A stretch of 64,000 nucleotides of DNA from Puccinia triticina. Lineage: Eukaryota; Basidiomycota; Pucciniomycetes; Pucciniales; Pucciniaceae. The position numbers and the translations under genes are program-made. Below, piece by piece: positions 55,401 through 64,000 of the stretch (position 1 is the stretch's first letter; each line of letters starts with the position of its first letter). The notes below the pieces were generated by a model. It had not been told where the DNA came from. It did not search any database and worked only from the letters and a program-made list of their open reading frames with translations. The stretch covers positions 5,554,001 to 5,618,000 of the forward strand of contig NC_070559.1 in NCBI RefSeq assembly GCF_026914185.1, read 5' to 3'.

Positions 55401-58400
55401 ACGCAGATGATGCAGGCCAACATGGCCCCGGAATGGTGGGGGGAGGCGGTGAAGGCTGCAACGGCGACGACCAACAGTCTACCCTCCTTAGCGAAAAGCC
55501 GAGCCTCACCCATCGAGCTCATGTTTCAAATGAAACCCAATCTCAAGTTCTTCAGGCCCTTTGGCTGTGGTGCGTGGATCGTCAAGCCCAAGCAGAACAG
55601 AGGCCAGAAGTTTGGATCAATTGCGTGGGACGGAGTGATGTTGGGCTACGACAACGATTTCTCCTCCTATAGGATCTATCGACCCGAAGACAGATCCATT
55701 GTTACTTCCAAGCACGTTCACTTTGATGAGTCGACTTTCCCTCAGTGTCCGGCGATGAACAAGAGCCTCGGTGTCTATGGGGTCAACAAATTACCCTCAT
55801 TCACAGAGTCTGAGCCGCTGCCATTCTCAGAAGAAGAAGAAATAGCCGCGCAGCAACAAGCCGAAAATGAGGAGCGTGAGGAGCAGGACGACATCGAGCG
55901 CATACTCGCGGGGATAGTCCCAGGCCCTCGAATAGAAGATCAGGACGAGTCTGAAGAAGACGGAGAGCCAGAACGTTCGCCGCAAGAAGACTTACCTCCG
56001 GAACCAGCTCGTGCACCCAGGATCATCAGGATCATTGGTCCACGACATCCCACACAGGTTACCAGTGAAATCGACCCGGCCAATATCCGCAACTACAGCC
56101 GCAGGCAGCAGTATCACACGACTGTTAACACGGATCCGGCCAACCACAAGCAGGCCATGCAATCTGTCGAATCCATGCAGTGGAAGGAAGCTGAATTGAA
56201 AGAGGCCGCCAACATGATTCAGCATGAAGTTTGGCTCCAACGATTGAGAGAACCTACCGATGCGCCTATCCCTGCAACTTGGGCGTTTCGGAAGAAGCTG
56301 GGACCTGACAATCAAGTCACCGAGTTCAAAGCACGCATCTGTGCTCAAGGTTTTCGGCAAACTCACGGAGTTAACTTTGAATCTCGATTTGCTCCGACTG
56401 GTCGCCCGTGCGCGCTTCGTCTATTTATTTCATTTGCGGTGGACAACGACCTGGCTATCCATCAACTCGATGTCCGAAGCGCTTTCTTAACCTGTCCACT
56501 TGAGGATAAGGTGACTCTCTTGCCACCACCCGGTCTTGACTTTCCGCCAAACACGGTTCTCGAGTTGAAGAAAGCAATCTACGGTCTTCGGCAGGCTCCC
56601 TTAGTCTGGTACAACCGTCTCTCCGCCTATCTAAAGAAGATCGGCTTCTCAATCTCCTTAGCCGATCCCTGTGTCTTCTACCGGCGCAGTGTACCAGGTC
56701 GGGAGGACACATACGTCTTTGCACATGTCGACGATCTGGTGTTTGTCAGCAAGAAACCATTGAAATTCAAAGACGAAATGGAAGCTGAATTTAAAATAAA
56801 ATACATGGGGGAGGCGGAATTCCTCCTCGGTATGAATATCAAGCGCGAAGCAGGCTCTATTCAAATTAATCAGTCTCAATTCATCGTTCGCAAACTTGAA
56901 GAATTCGGTTTCGACAAGCTTCATCCGGCAACCTGTCCTCTCAATCCAAAGGTGTATCTCAGGAAAGCTACACAGCAAGAAATTGCGGACTTCCGCAAGA
57001 CAGGCGTTAACTATCGTGCGCTCATAGGGTCGCTCAACTATTTGAGTGTTTTAACTCGTCCCAATATAGCTTATGCGGTCAGTTCACTCTCCCAGTACCT
57101 CGAGTCGCCGGGAATGCTGCACTACCAAGCGGCTGTTCAGGTGTATCGGTACCTTTCCGGCACTAGAGATCTAGGGCTCACTTACACCAAAAACTCGGAA
57201 AACTCTCTGAAGGCTTACGTCGACGCGGACTGGGGGAATTGCCCCGACACACGCCGCTCCTCCACCGGGTTCGCCATCATGTCGGGTACTCATCTGCTTG
57301 CGTGGAAGTCATCCAAGCAGGCGACTGTTTCCTTGTCGACGACGGAGGCCGAGTACAAGGCGCTTTCCGACCTAGGCCAAGAACTTGCATGGCTATCGAA
57401 TCTAATCTCCGAAGTGAAAATCCGTCCTGAAGCGCAAAACATCCAAGTTCTGGTAGACAACAAGGGCGCGATTGACTTAGCCAAAAGCGAAACTTCGCAA
57501 AACAGTTTCAGAACCAAGCACATGTCAATTCGCTTGCACTTTGTTCGAGAACTCGTGGTCCGCAAACTCATTCAGCTGAATTATATTCGCTCCAAAGCCA
57601 ATGCGGCCGACTTCCTCACTAAGCCGGTTGGACGTGTCATCATCCGTCGAGCACTGGAAATTATCGGCATCAAAAACTCAATTCAATCTGCTTCCAGCCT
57701 ACCGGCTCGAAGCATGGCGGGATGTCAGGATTCGGGTTTGACCCCGAATCAGAGGAAGCGCAAGGCTTCGAAACCTAACCCTACAAGGGATCAAGGTGAG
57801 CCAGCGCTACCTCCAGGCGCATGCAATATGCATGCTGCCCTCAGGCGGTTGGAATTTGCTAAAGCTAATTCCTCCGCTCCCAAACCTTCAGCCACGTCAG
57901 CAACCAACAAAGCGCCCAAGCGACCCAAACAAGACAAACCACCTTCAAGGTAAGTGAGTCTGTTGGGATAGCCATAGCGAGGATAGATGAAGCTGATTGG
58001 AGTTCCTATATGTCTCCACAGCACATCGTTATCCGACGCCCGACCAGACCGATCAGGTCCAAGCCTCAGCGATAGGATCTCTAGTCCCAACCAAGGAGGT
58101 GAGTCCATCGCTGCTGTGCCTTAGCCAGTAATGGCCCCAGACTGACAGTTGTCATTACGCATCGCGACAGACAACTGCGGTTCTTCTCTATCAGCTCGCA
58201 TTGGAGACTCTTGATACACAAGACCCTCGAGCCAGTGTAAGAAAGAAGTCTTTATTCTTTGTGCGTCTCAAGGAGCGCATTAGCTGATGCAGCCTACAGT
58301 CTTGTCAGTCCACAGAACTTGTGGATTTCCTCAGCTGCATCGCGGCCTTCAAGACTTCTTTCTTCTCTACACTCAACAGTACCGAGCGGATCTGCTCTTA

Positions 58401-59521
58401 GGTACACTTTGTTTTCATTTCTTTTCTTCTGTCTCCAAGATTGTTGGATAGACCTTTTTACTCATAAGAAATGATAAACTCTTAGTTGTGATAAATCTAT
58501 AATCAAAGAGATCAAAGGAGTTGAGCATGTGGTGGCTAGCTCTGGAGTCCAAGACCATGCGTAGGCGCTCACTATCGCCTTCTAATCCAGTAAGGTACCC
58601 AAAAGCAGGACAAACAATGTTTGCGGAGGAGCTTGACTCTGCCGCCGCCGTTGTCACTAGTCCGGTCGGAGGATTTTGTCGCGACTTCTTGTACAGACCA
58701 GGGTGCAAAGTCCAGCACTCTTCCTCCGGATGTCCAGACAAAGGATTGTGCTTGTGGTCTTGGCAGGCATTTGGATTAGGACGACGTTTCCTTGGATTAT
58801 TGCCTCGATTCGCGAATTGCGAGGCTTGAGTGGCTAAGGCAGTAGATTGACTCCCAAGGGCATTCTGGTCTTGATCCATAGTGGCGGTGACACCGTTGTG
58901 GTGGGCAATGTCCCTCAGTTTGGTGATGATATGCTTTGGATTCGCCAGGAGGTCGGCGTTGCTTATGAGAGTCTCCATCAGCGACGGCCTTTTTTGTGAG
59001 ATTTGAGCAATTATCGTGCAGCTGAGTATAGTTGAAGGGACATCAAGACCCATGGCTGCGAATTCCGCAAGCATAGCTTCAAGACGAGTAATGTATTGAT
59101 TGATATCGTTGTCGTATTGAATGTCCTCCCATTTGCGCCAGGCGTGATAGATGGCGAGGACAGATGAGGAGGCATATTTGTTCTTGAGCTCTTTCCAGAT
59201 AGAAAAAGCGTTGTGGATGTTTGCATCAGTGATAACGTGATTATAGATATCATCGGCGACATGACCGCTCAGAATTGCGGCTGCTCGAACGTATTCTTGC
59301 TTTTGATCCTGGGTTGCGTTCGCAGGTAGTGGCTGCTCAATACACTTCATGAGGCTCTTCACTGCTAGGTAGGTCTTAACTTTCCTCTGCCATATGGGGA
59401 AGTTGTCACCATCAAAGACCGGGCATTTGAACAAGTCTCGTTCCTCGGTCGTGGTGTTGGCTGAGACAGAGGTGGAAGCAGTGGAGGCCGAAGCGGCTGG
59501 ATTTTGTCGAGTGCCTGCCAT
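48981..59521 (-). CDS. Copia A Gag-Pol polyprotein, interrupted, with spliced LTR tail
   Basis: Segments on the minus strand: 59521-58508 and 52671-49247, then predicted LTR exons 49174-49101 and 49027-48981. Unspliced, the frame stops at 49243, giving 1480 residues, the same as element B. Gag starts MAGTRQNPAASAS. The protease reads DSRASHH where DSGAS is expected (Gly to Arg). Integrase keeps TDGGGEF but reads FTKRANRTV where FAERANRTV is expected. RT reads FAHFDDL. One in-frame TGA lies at 50049-50047 (after VQVY). Element B cuts the frame within the protease region. It is therefore a dead copy, but the coding of its LTR tail remains open. Confidence 0.82.
52672..53451 (+). repeat. 5' LTR of copia B
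   Basis: TGTCAGGATTCGGG to ATCTATAA. Carries the same coding segment and intron signals as the 3' LTR; here there is no upstream ATG-led frame to feed it. Confidence 0.93.
53452..53462 (+). other. Candidate half-tRNA-Tyr primer site of copia B
   Basis: GATTTACAGTC sits directly inside the LTR. Its complement GACTGTAAATC is the anticodon arm of eukaryotic tRNA-Tyr (anticodon GTA). Elements A (59580-59570) and C (63740-63750) have the same 11 bases at the same place. Confidence 0.6.
53511..58214 (+). CDS. Copia B Gag-Pol polyprotein with LTR-encoded, spliced C-terminus
   Basis: Main exon 53511-57949; predicted small exons 58022-58098 and 58171-58214 in the 3' LTR (introns of 72 bp each). Unspliced, it ends at TAA 57951 (1480 residues). 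Order: Gag (MAGTRQNPAAS; FKCPIFDRDNFPIWQRKV), protease near 324, integrase (VHADLVGPI, TPQHNGFAERANRTV), RT (ATWAFRKKLG, AHVDDLVFVS near 1072) and RNase H (VDADWGNCPD, STTEAEYKAL, AADFLTKPVG). Two catalytic sites look damaged: the protease has LESGAS (Asp to Glu) and the integrase has TNGGGEF (second Asp to Asn). Beyond RNase H, ~77 residues inside the LTR form a basic tail (NQRKRKASKP, APKRPKQDKPPS) like a bipartite NLS. Confidence 0.9.
57723..58502 (+). repeat. 3' LTR of copia B
   Basis: 780 bp. Bases 57723-57953 are coding in the unspliced frame. Predicted introns 57950-58021 (GTAAGT..CCACAG, branch-like GCTGAT) and 58099-58170 (GTGAGT..GCGACAG, branch-like CTGAC). Confidence 0.93.
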
Positions 59522-59569
59522 CGCAGTCTGCTCCTAGTTGCGGTTGAGATCGTTGGTTCCAGCAATCGA

Positions 59570-59580
59570 GACTGTAAATC
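59570..59580 (-). other. Candidate half-tRNA-Tyr primer site of copia A
   Basis: Minus-strand GATTTACAGTC immediately after the LTR end CCTAACA. Confidence 0.6.
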
Positions 59581-60272
59581 TGTTAGGTTTCACACAACTA
59601 GGAGCAGATCCGCTTGGTACTGATTATGAGTAAGATAGATTGATCTATAGAGCTGCGGTGCAGCTGAAGGAACCTTTGAGTTCTGAGGGCTGACAAGATT
59701 TATCTCGTCAGTGTTCACGCTCCTATGGACGCGTTTGATAAGAAAGGTTCTTCTTACTTTAGCTTGAGTGTCTTGTAACTCAAGAATCACCAATGCGAGC
59801 TAGGAGAGATTTGGGACCGCGGTTGTCTATCACAGTGCGTAAGAGCAACCGTCAGTCTAAGGTCATTTTATGACTGGAGCACTGCAGCGATGAACTTACC
59901 TCCGTTACTGGAGTGAGAGATTCTATCGCTGAGGCTTGGACCGGTTTGGTCTTGGGCGTCGGATCCGAGTGCGCTGTTAGATCATAAATATGCTCTAGTC
60001 AGCTCCTCCGATCCTAGCTGAGGCTATCCCAACGGACGCACTTACCTTGAAGGTGGTTTGTCCTGTTTGGGTCGCTTGGGCGCTTCGTCGATTGCTGACG
60101 TGGCTAGAAGGTTTGGAGCGGAGGAATTAGCTTTAGCACATTCCATCCACCTGAGGGCAGCATGCATATTGCATGCGCCTGAAGGTCGCGCCGGCTCACC
60201 TTGGTCCCCAGTTGGGTTAGGTTTAGCAGCCTTGCGCTTCCTCTGATTCGGGGATGTACCCGAATCCTGACA
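59581..60272 (-). repeat. 5' LTR of copia A (85-bp deletion)
   Basis: 692 bp. Identical to the left LTR except for scattered substitutions and loss of the segment between two CTAGGA motifs near its 3' end. Confidence 0.92.
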
Positions 60273-60277
60273 GGGTC

Positions 60278-60844
60278 ATCATTAGCAATCAATGTCCTTG
60301 TATCCAGGGACCCTCGCTGGATCCGGCGCACTCGCTGGACAAGATACTGTCCTCGCTGCCGGAGGTCCTGCTGATCCATTCGCTGGCAATAGTATCTTTG
60401 GCGGCGCAGCAATGTCCCCAGCCGGCGCCAGTGTCGACGCACGAGCTGGTCGGCTCTCTGAGCGCCTACACGCCTGCGCTGACCATCGACATCATCCTGG
60501 TCCTCGAGGCGCCTCCCTGCAGCCGCATATGCTCCCCTGCCCTGGCTCGCCGCCGCCACTCAGCTCGCCCTGAGCCGCATCTGCACCATCGCCGCCCGGG
60601 CCGCCAACCTCGTACGCGTCTCCCCCACCTTCGCCTGCTCGTCCTGCCCAAGCTTCGCCGCCATCGCCATCCCCACCAGACAATGGCCGCACATCGACCC
60701 CACTGCTCTCAACCTACTCCTTCATCCCCATCCGCTCACCTTCTGCCTCCCAACACCCCTCAAGCCAAGCAAGAGCCATCCGAGTTGCAAAATGATAACT
60801 CAAGTGCTGCTCCTGTTGGTCCAACAAAGCACAAAAGCTATTGA
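60278..60844 (+). pseudogene. Right-hand part of the disrupted host locus
   Basis: GC-rich coding-like sequence directly after the A insertion. One frame reads SLDKILSSLPEVLLIHSL, VSLAAQQCPQPAPV and LTIDIILVL. From about 60520 a neighbouring frame looks better (LPWLAAATQLALSRICTIA, SPTFACSSCPSF), so a frameshift or intron is needed. Family not recognised. It may continue the locus seen at 47180-48696, since both sides abut the GGGTC duplication. Confidence 0.4.
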
Positions 60845-61873
60845 AGTTAAAAAGCAACTGTGATGATGACAGCAACCAAGGTGACTGCGTCTTTGAACCA
60901 ATGTTTTTTTCCCCATCACATCTCACCAGCTGTAAGCTGTGGTGTGCCTTCTCAGTCTGAATAGCACCAACATAAGACTAGAAAGGAAGCTTAAAAGAGA
61001 ATTTTATTGCTTAAGTAGCATGTTTTCTTATCATTAACCCTGCTACTATGAAAAGTTGGAGGACCCACTGAAAGTGGGACAAACATGGTGATAATCTTAT
61101 GATTGTAGACCTGCTGGAGTCAAATTTTTCTAACATGCAGTACATGAAAATGTTGAGATAGACAAAGGCTGTGTATTTCTCGTTTTGTCCTTTGTTGATA
61201 CCATGGAATATTACCTTTTTTATGTCTAAAGTGTTTTGTTCAAATTTGGTGAGTTCTTGTGAGATTTGAAGTCTGGCTTCAATTCTAGAGGCTGGTGTCC
61301 TGGACAAAAGCAAGAGATCCTGGGGCTGAGTGCTGGGTTTGCAGAAGCAGGACCCAACAAGACATTAATGGGTGAAATTTTTTACAAAGAATTCATCAAG
61401 TTTGATCAATTTGTTATTGGGTCAAATTTTGCAGTGTGAATACATGCTAAAGCACTTATTCTGAAGCTTTGGCATTTACCAATAACATAAAAATTGGGAA
61501 ATTTTTATCTCTGGGGTAAAATCTCAACAAAAATTCCATTTGACTGATGATTTCCCTATGGAAAACATCCACACATCAACTTTGCACACTCTTAAAAAGC
61601 ATAATATACTTTGCTGCATAGAAAATTGAATCAAATGCAAAGGTTATTTGTTGATTTCATATATACTTTTCCCCTTCTCACACCAAAGGGCAAGTCAAAC
61701 TGAGCCACCAAATAATTTCTTAAAGGTTTATCTGCTTGCTATCTAAATCAAATTTTATCAGATCAAATCCATAACACATAGTTTATTTTTTACCAATCAC
61801 AAGTCTATGTTGGACTGGTCACAGTGAGAATAATTAGGTCCAATCTTTTTAGCAATATATGCAAGTTTAGATG
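60845..61873. other. AT-rich intergenic DNA
   Basis: No gene or distinct repeat seen; a 100-residue minus-strand frame at 61011-61313 has no recognisable features. Confidence 0.35.
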
Positions 61874-61875
61874 TA

Positions 61876-62550
61876 CAGTGGGTCATCTAATGTTTTTGGC
61901 ACTGCATTTTTTATTGCAGAAGCTCAGGCAACAGACCCAAAGTCATGGGATTGGCTGCAGGGGTGTAAAAAGTTCCCAAGAATGATTATGACAGAATAAA
62001 AATGAAAATGAAAAATATGAAAAGTGTGCAAATTTTCCAATTTTGTGCAAATTTCTCAGAGTCTTTATTATTGCTCAAACCAAGGAGAGAAAATTATAGA
62101 GTACAGTATTGCATGTGACAGGAATGATAAAAAATGAAAAAACTGAGACCATTTTCAATTATTTTTGTTGGATCAAATAAATATGGTCAAATTGGTGTTG
62201 ATTTGGCCTGCAGGTGCCAACTTCTATTTTGAATGGGTGGATACCTCATTCACCCAAAAAATCATTAAAAATGGTCTCAGTTTTTTCATTTTTTATCATT
62301 CCTGTCACATGCAATACTGTTCTCTGTAATTTTCTCTCCTTAGTTTGAGAAATAATAAAGATTCTGAGAAATTTGCACAACATTGGAAAATTTTCACACT
62401 TTTCATATTTTTCACTTTCATTTTTTTTTCTGTCATAATCATTCTTGGGAACTTACTTTCCACCCCTGTAGCTAAATCCATGAATTCAGGTCTGTTGCCT
62501 GAGCTTCTGCAATGAAAAATGCAGTGCCAAAAACATTAGATGACCCACTG
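61876..62550. mobile_element. 675-bp foldback element, TA-flanked
   Basis: Nearly the whole element is an inverted repeat: arms of roughly 290 bp (61876-62160 and 62265-62550) around a ~100-bp loop. Ends CAGTGGGTCATCTAATG, with TA at 61874-61875 and 62551-62552; CAGTG ends plus TA suit Tc1-like elements. No coding capacity. Confidence 0.85.
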
Positions 62551-62552
62551 TA

Positions 62553-62957
62553 CATGAAATCCTGCTACCAACCAATCAAGTCCACCAAAAACTGATTGGG
62601 TGTCAAAAGAGTTTACATTATGACCTTATGTCCCTTGCCATATATCAATGACAAAAATGCATTCATCATCAACACTTGCTTAAAATTAACCACACATTGC
62701 CCTTCCTATCACCTTTGTCTGTCCCCCAACTCAAATTTTCCTCCAAAAGAATAGCTTGGTCTTAGTGTTAAAATCCCTGCAGCGGCGGAGCCGCCTTGGC
62801 CTCTAGTTTGTATTATAATAGACTAATTCCCCTGACTCTGTCACATGACATCCAAGTTTATTAAAGACAGCCAATCATAAAAATCAAGATTAAGGGTTTC
62901 CCCCTCACTACAGTTTGACACCAAAAATCCACACACAAGCAAATTTCTTGGAAGTTT
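62553..62957. other. Spacer before element C
   Basis: Contains another CAAGTTTATTAAAG motif at 62851 followed by AAGGGTTTCCCCCTC, as at 42746. No gene. Confidence 0.4.
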
Positions 62958-63739
62958 TGTCAAGACTCGGGTGTTGCGCAAGCGCACCGGAAGCGCAAGG
63001 ACCAAAGCCCTAACCCCGCGAGGGGCAGAGGTGAGTCCGCGTATTCAATAGGCCCATGCATATGCATGAGGCTCCAAGACAGCAGTTTGAAGCTAAAAGC
63101 GCAAACTCTGTTCCTCTCCTTTAGCCACGTCAAACCCAGACGAAGAGCCCAAGCGACCTAAGCGAAGCGGACCCTCAAGCAGGTAAGTCACGCTCGTATA
63201 GGATTCTTCATAAGCTAGGAAGTGCGGAAGCTGATGCGTACTCGATGTACAAAACTGCAGTAAGCCCGCACCCGACGCCGAATCAGACCTAAATGGTTCT
63301 AGCCTCAACAATCGCATATCGGACCCCTCCATAGGAGGTAAGTCGATTGTTGCAGAAGCCCAATAATACAGCAAGGATCGGAAGCTGACTGTCTGTCACA
63401 TCTCTGTTAGACAACAGCTGCTCCGGTTCCTTAGCAGCTCGTATTTGGAGTCCTTGAGGATCAAGCTCCTTCGAGTCTAAGTAAGGAACTCCTTGCCCAA
63501 TAAACCCAAGTCAAACTGAGTCTAATTGATCTTAACAGAACTCACGTTCCTGTAGCACGATCTTGTGTCATAGTCTGCATAGCAGAGTTTCTCAATCTAT
63601 CTTTTTCTGAAGAGTCGGCCTTGTATCCACTCTTAGGTACAAGCTTGTTTCATTTCTCACTCTTATATCTCCTAGCTTGTTAGGATAGATTGCGCACTTA
63701 CACAAGAAATATAAACTCTTAGTCTTGTTAAATCTCACA
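62958..63739 (+). repeat. 5' LTR of copia C
   Basis: The tail exons are recognisable: ~62958-63182 (with frameshifts; KRPKRSGPSS at the end), 63261-63337 and 63411-63457. Introns 63183-63260 and 63338-63410 have GTAAGT donors and CAG/TAG acceptors. Confidence 0.85.
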
Positions 63740-63750
63740 GATTTACAGTC
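63740..63750 (+). other. Candidate half-tRNA-Tyr primer site of copia C
   Basis: GATTTACAGTC, continuing TTGG, so the match to a tRNA-Tyr anticodon arm (CAAGACTGTAAATC) extends to 14 bases. Confidence 0.6.
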
Positions 63751-63807
63751 TTGGAAGCCGAACCAATCGACCTCCATATTTTTCGCAACACTAAGAGTGG
63801 ATCCAAA

Positions 63808-64000
63808 ATGGCCGGTTCTCGCAGCAATCCCGCTCTGGCAGCTCCTGCGCCAGCTTCTACTTCAGCCAGCGACGATAGAGACACCTTCAAATGTCCGAAT
63901 TTCACTGGGAAGAACTTTCCTATCTGGCAACGCAAGGTGAAGACCTATTTAGCGGTAAAAAGTCTCACGAAGTGCATAGAGCAAACACTGCCTCCCAACG
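63808..64000 (+). CDS. Copia C Gag, N-terminal part (runs off window)
   Basis: ATG 63808, MAGSRSNPALAAP.., then FKCPNFTGKNFPIWQRKV and TYLAVKSLTKCIEQ, closely matching Gag of A and B. It is open to the window end; the rest lies outside. Confidence 0.9.
   Translation, partial: MAGSRSNPALAAPAPASTSASDDRDTFKCPNFTGKNFPIWQRKVKTYLAVKSLTKCIEQTLPPN

Larger units (their letters stand above)
52672..58502 (+). mobile_element. Ty1/copia element B, full length, nested in A
   Basis: 780-bp LTRs 52672-53451 and 57723-58502 (two differences seen near 52855 and 57906), interior 53452-57722. TSD TTAAA (52667-52671) versus TCAAA (58503-58507). It inserted in opposite orientation to A. Long intact frame and near-identical LTRs indicate recent insertion. 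Confidence 0.95.
48697..60272 (-). mobile_element. Ty1/copia element A, split by element B
   Basis: LTRs 48697-49473 and 59581-60272, TSD GGGTC (48692-48696 and 60273-60277). The interior is interrupted by the whole of element B (52672-58502). Removing B plus one 5-bp duplication restores the polyprotein frame exactly. The right LTR is 85 bp shorter through a deletion between short CTAGG repeats. Confidence 0.93.
62958..64000 (+). mobile_element. Ty1/copia element C (same superfamily clade as A/B), truncated by the window
   Basis: A 782-bp LTR (62958-63739, TGTCAAGACTCGGG..CTCACA) is followed by the GATTTACAGTC primer-site motif and the start of Gag. The LTR is clearly diverged from A and B but has the same plan, including coding segment and two introns. 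Confidence 0.88.

Noticed and set aside
57732..57890. An additional LTR intron using the GTGAG at about 57797 and the CAG at about 57845
   Set aside because: Donor and acceptor look acceptable, but the unspliced frame is the one conserved between A and B; splicing would put A into an early stop.
58099..58124. Reading straight on from LTR exon 2 to the nearby TAG
   Set aside because: It is possible, and weakly similar between copies (GG..IAAV). A second GT(A/G)AGT donor at the same point in all three LTRs, and agreement of exon 3 endings, favours splicing; both remain testable.
60104..60692. Arg/Gly-rich minus frames near the right end of copia A
   Set aside because: They cross the LTR boundary and oppose the GC-rich coding-like strand; composition artefacts.

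Overview
This is a eukaryotic, fungal window. Small spliced host genes (introns of about 45-120 bp) sit in a sea of transposable elements. The combination of a Rco1-type PHD protein, a MATA-type HMG-box factor, Abp1, a fungal mitochondrial uL22 and several large Ty1/copia families fits a repeat-rich basidiomycete. A rust fungus (Pucciniales) is my best guess; that is inference, since no marker gene proves it. There is no operon structure, CRISPR array or rRNA.

Layout. 1-621 is unassigned. 622-5168 is a Tc1/mariner (DD34E) transposon with ~230-bp terminal inverted repeats (TIRs). It carries a three-exon transposase and, on the other strand, a three-exon accessory gene with a SAM-like C-terminus. 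5169-8260 holds degenerate repeats and a PIF/Harbinger-like MITE. 8517-9107 encodes the core of mitochondrial ribosomal protein uL22. 9618-10410 encodes a secreted-type Cu/Zn-SOD-like protein without metal-binding histidines. A young Ty1/copia element (10377-17307, 5-bp target-site duplication (TSD) CATCT) has inserted into its 3' end. One LTR of that element holds a further LTR-like insertion.

17370-21480 is mostly non-coding. 21484-25791 encodes a Rco1-like (Rpd3S) PHD-finger protein, 27775-29153 (minus) an HMG-box factor, and 29825-32306 a complete nine-exon Abp1.

33002-37723 and 38069-44018 are two large TIR elements with 3-bp and 9-bp TSDs. They are filled with hairpin-unit minisatellites, nested MITEs, a gag-only LTR element, a copia remnant and a hAT transposase fragment. 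45809-46012 is a second copy of a TA-flanked MITE also found at 33780.

47180-48696 and 60273 onward look like one host locus broken up by a hAT-type MITE and a retrotransposon nest. Copia element A (minus, 48697-60272, TSD GGGTC) contains a whole copia element B (plus, 52672-58502, TSD TTAAA/TCAAA). A third family member, C, begins at 62958 and runs off the window.

The most interesting signal is in A, B and C. Their polyprotein frame continues from RNase H into the 3' LTR and adds a basic, NLS-like tail. In all three LTRs the stop codon of the unspliced frame lies inside a consensus 5' splice site. Removing two introns of about 72-78 bp opens a further conserved ~40-residue tail (shared pattern around SLSDRIS, then ARIGDS or similar, then stop). 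The LTR therefore appears to encode an alternatively spliced polyprotein C-terminus. Immediately inside each 5' LTR is GATTTACAGTC, which is complementary to the anticodon arm of tRNA-Tyr and suggests priming by a half-tRNA.
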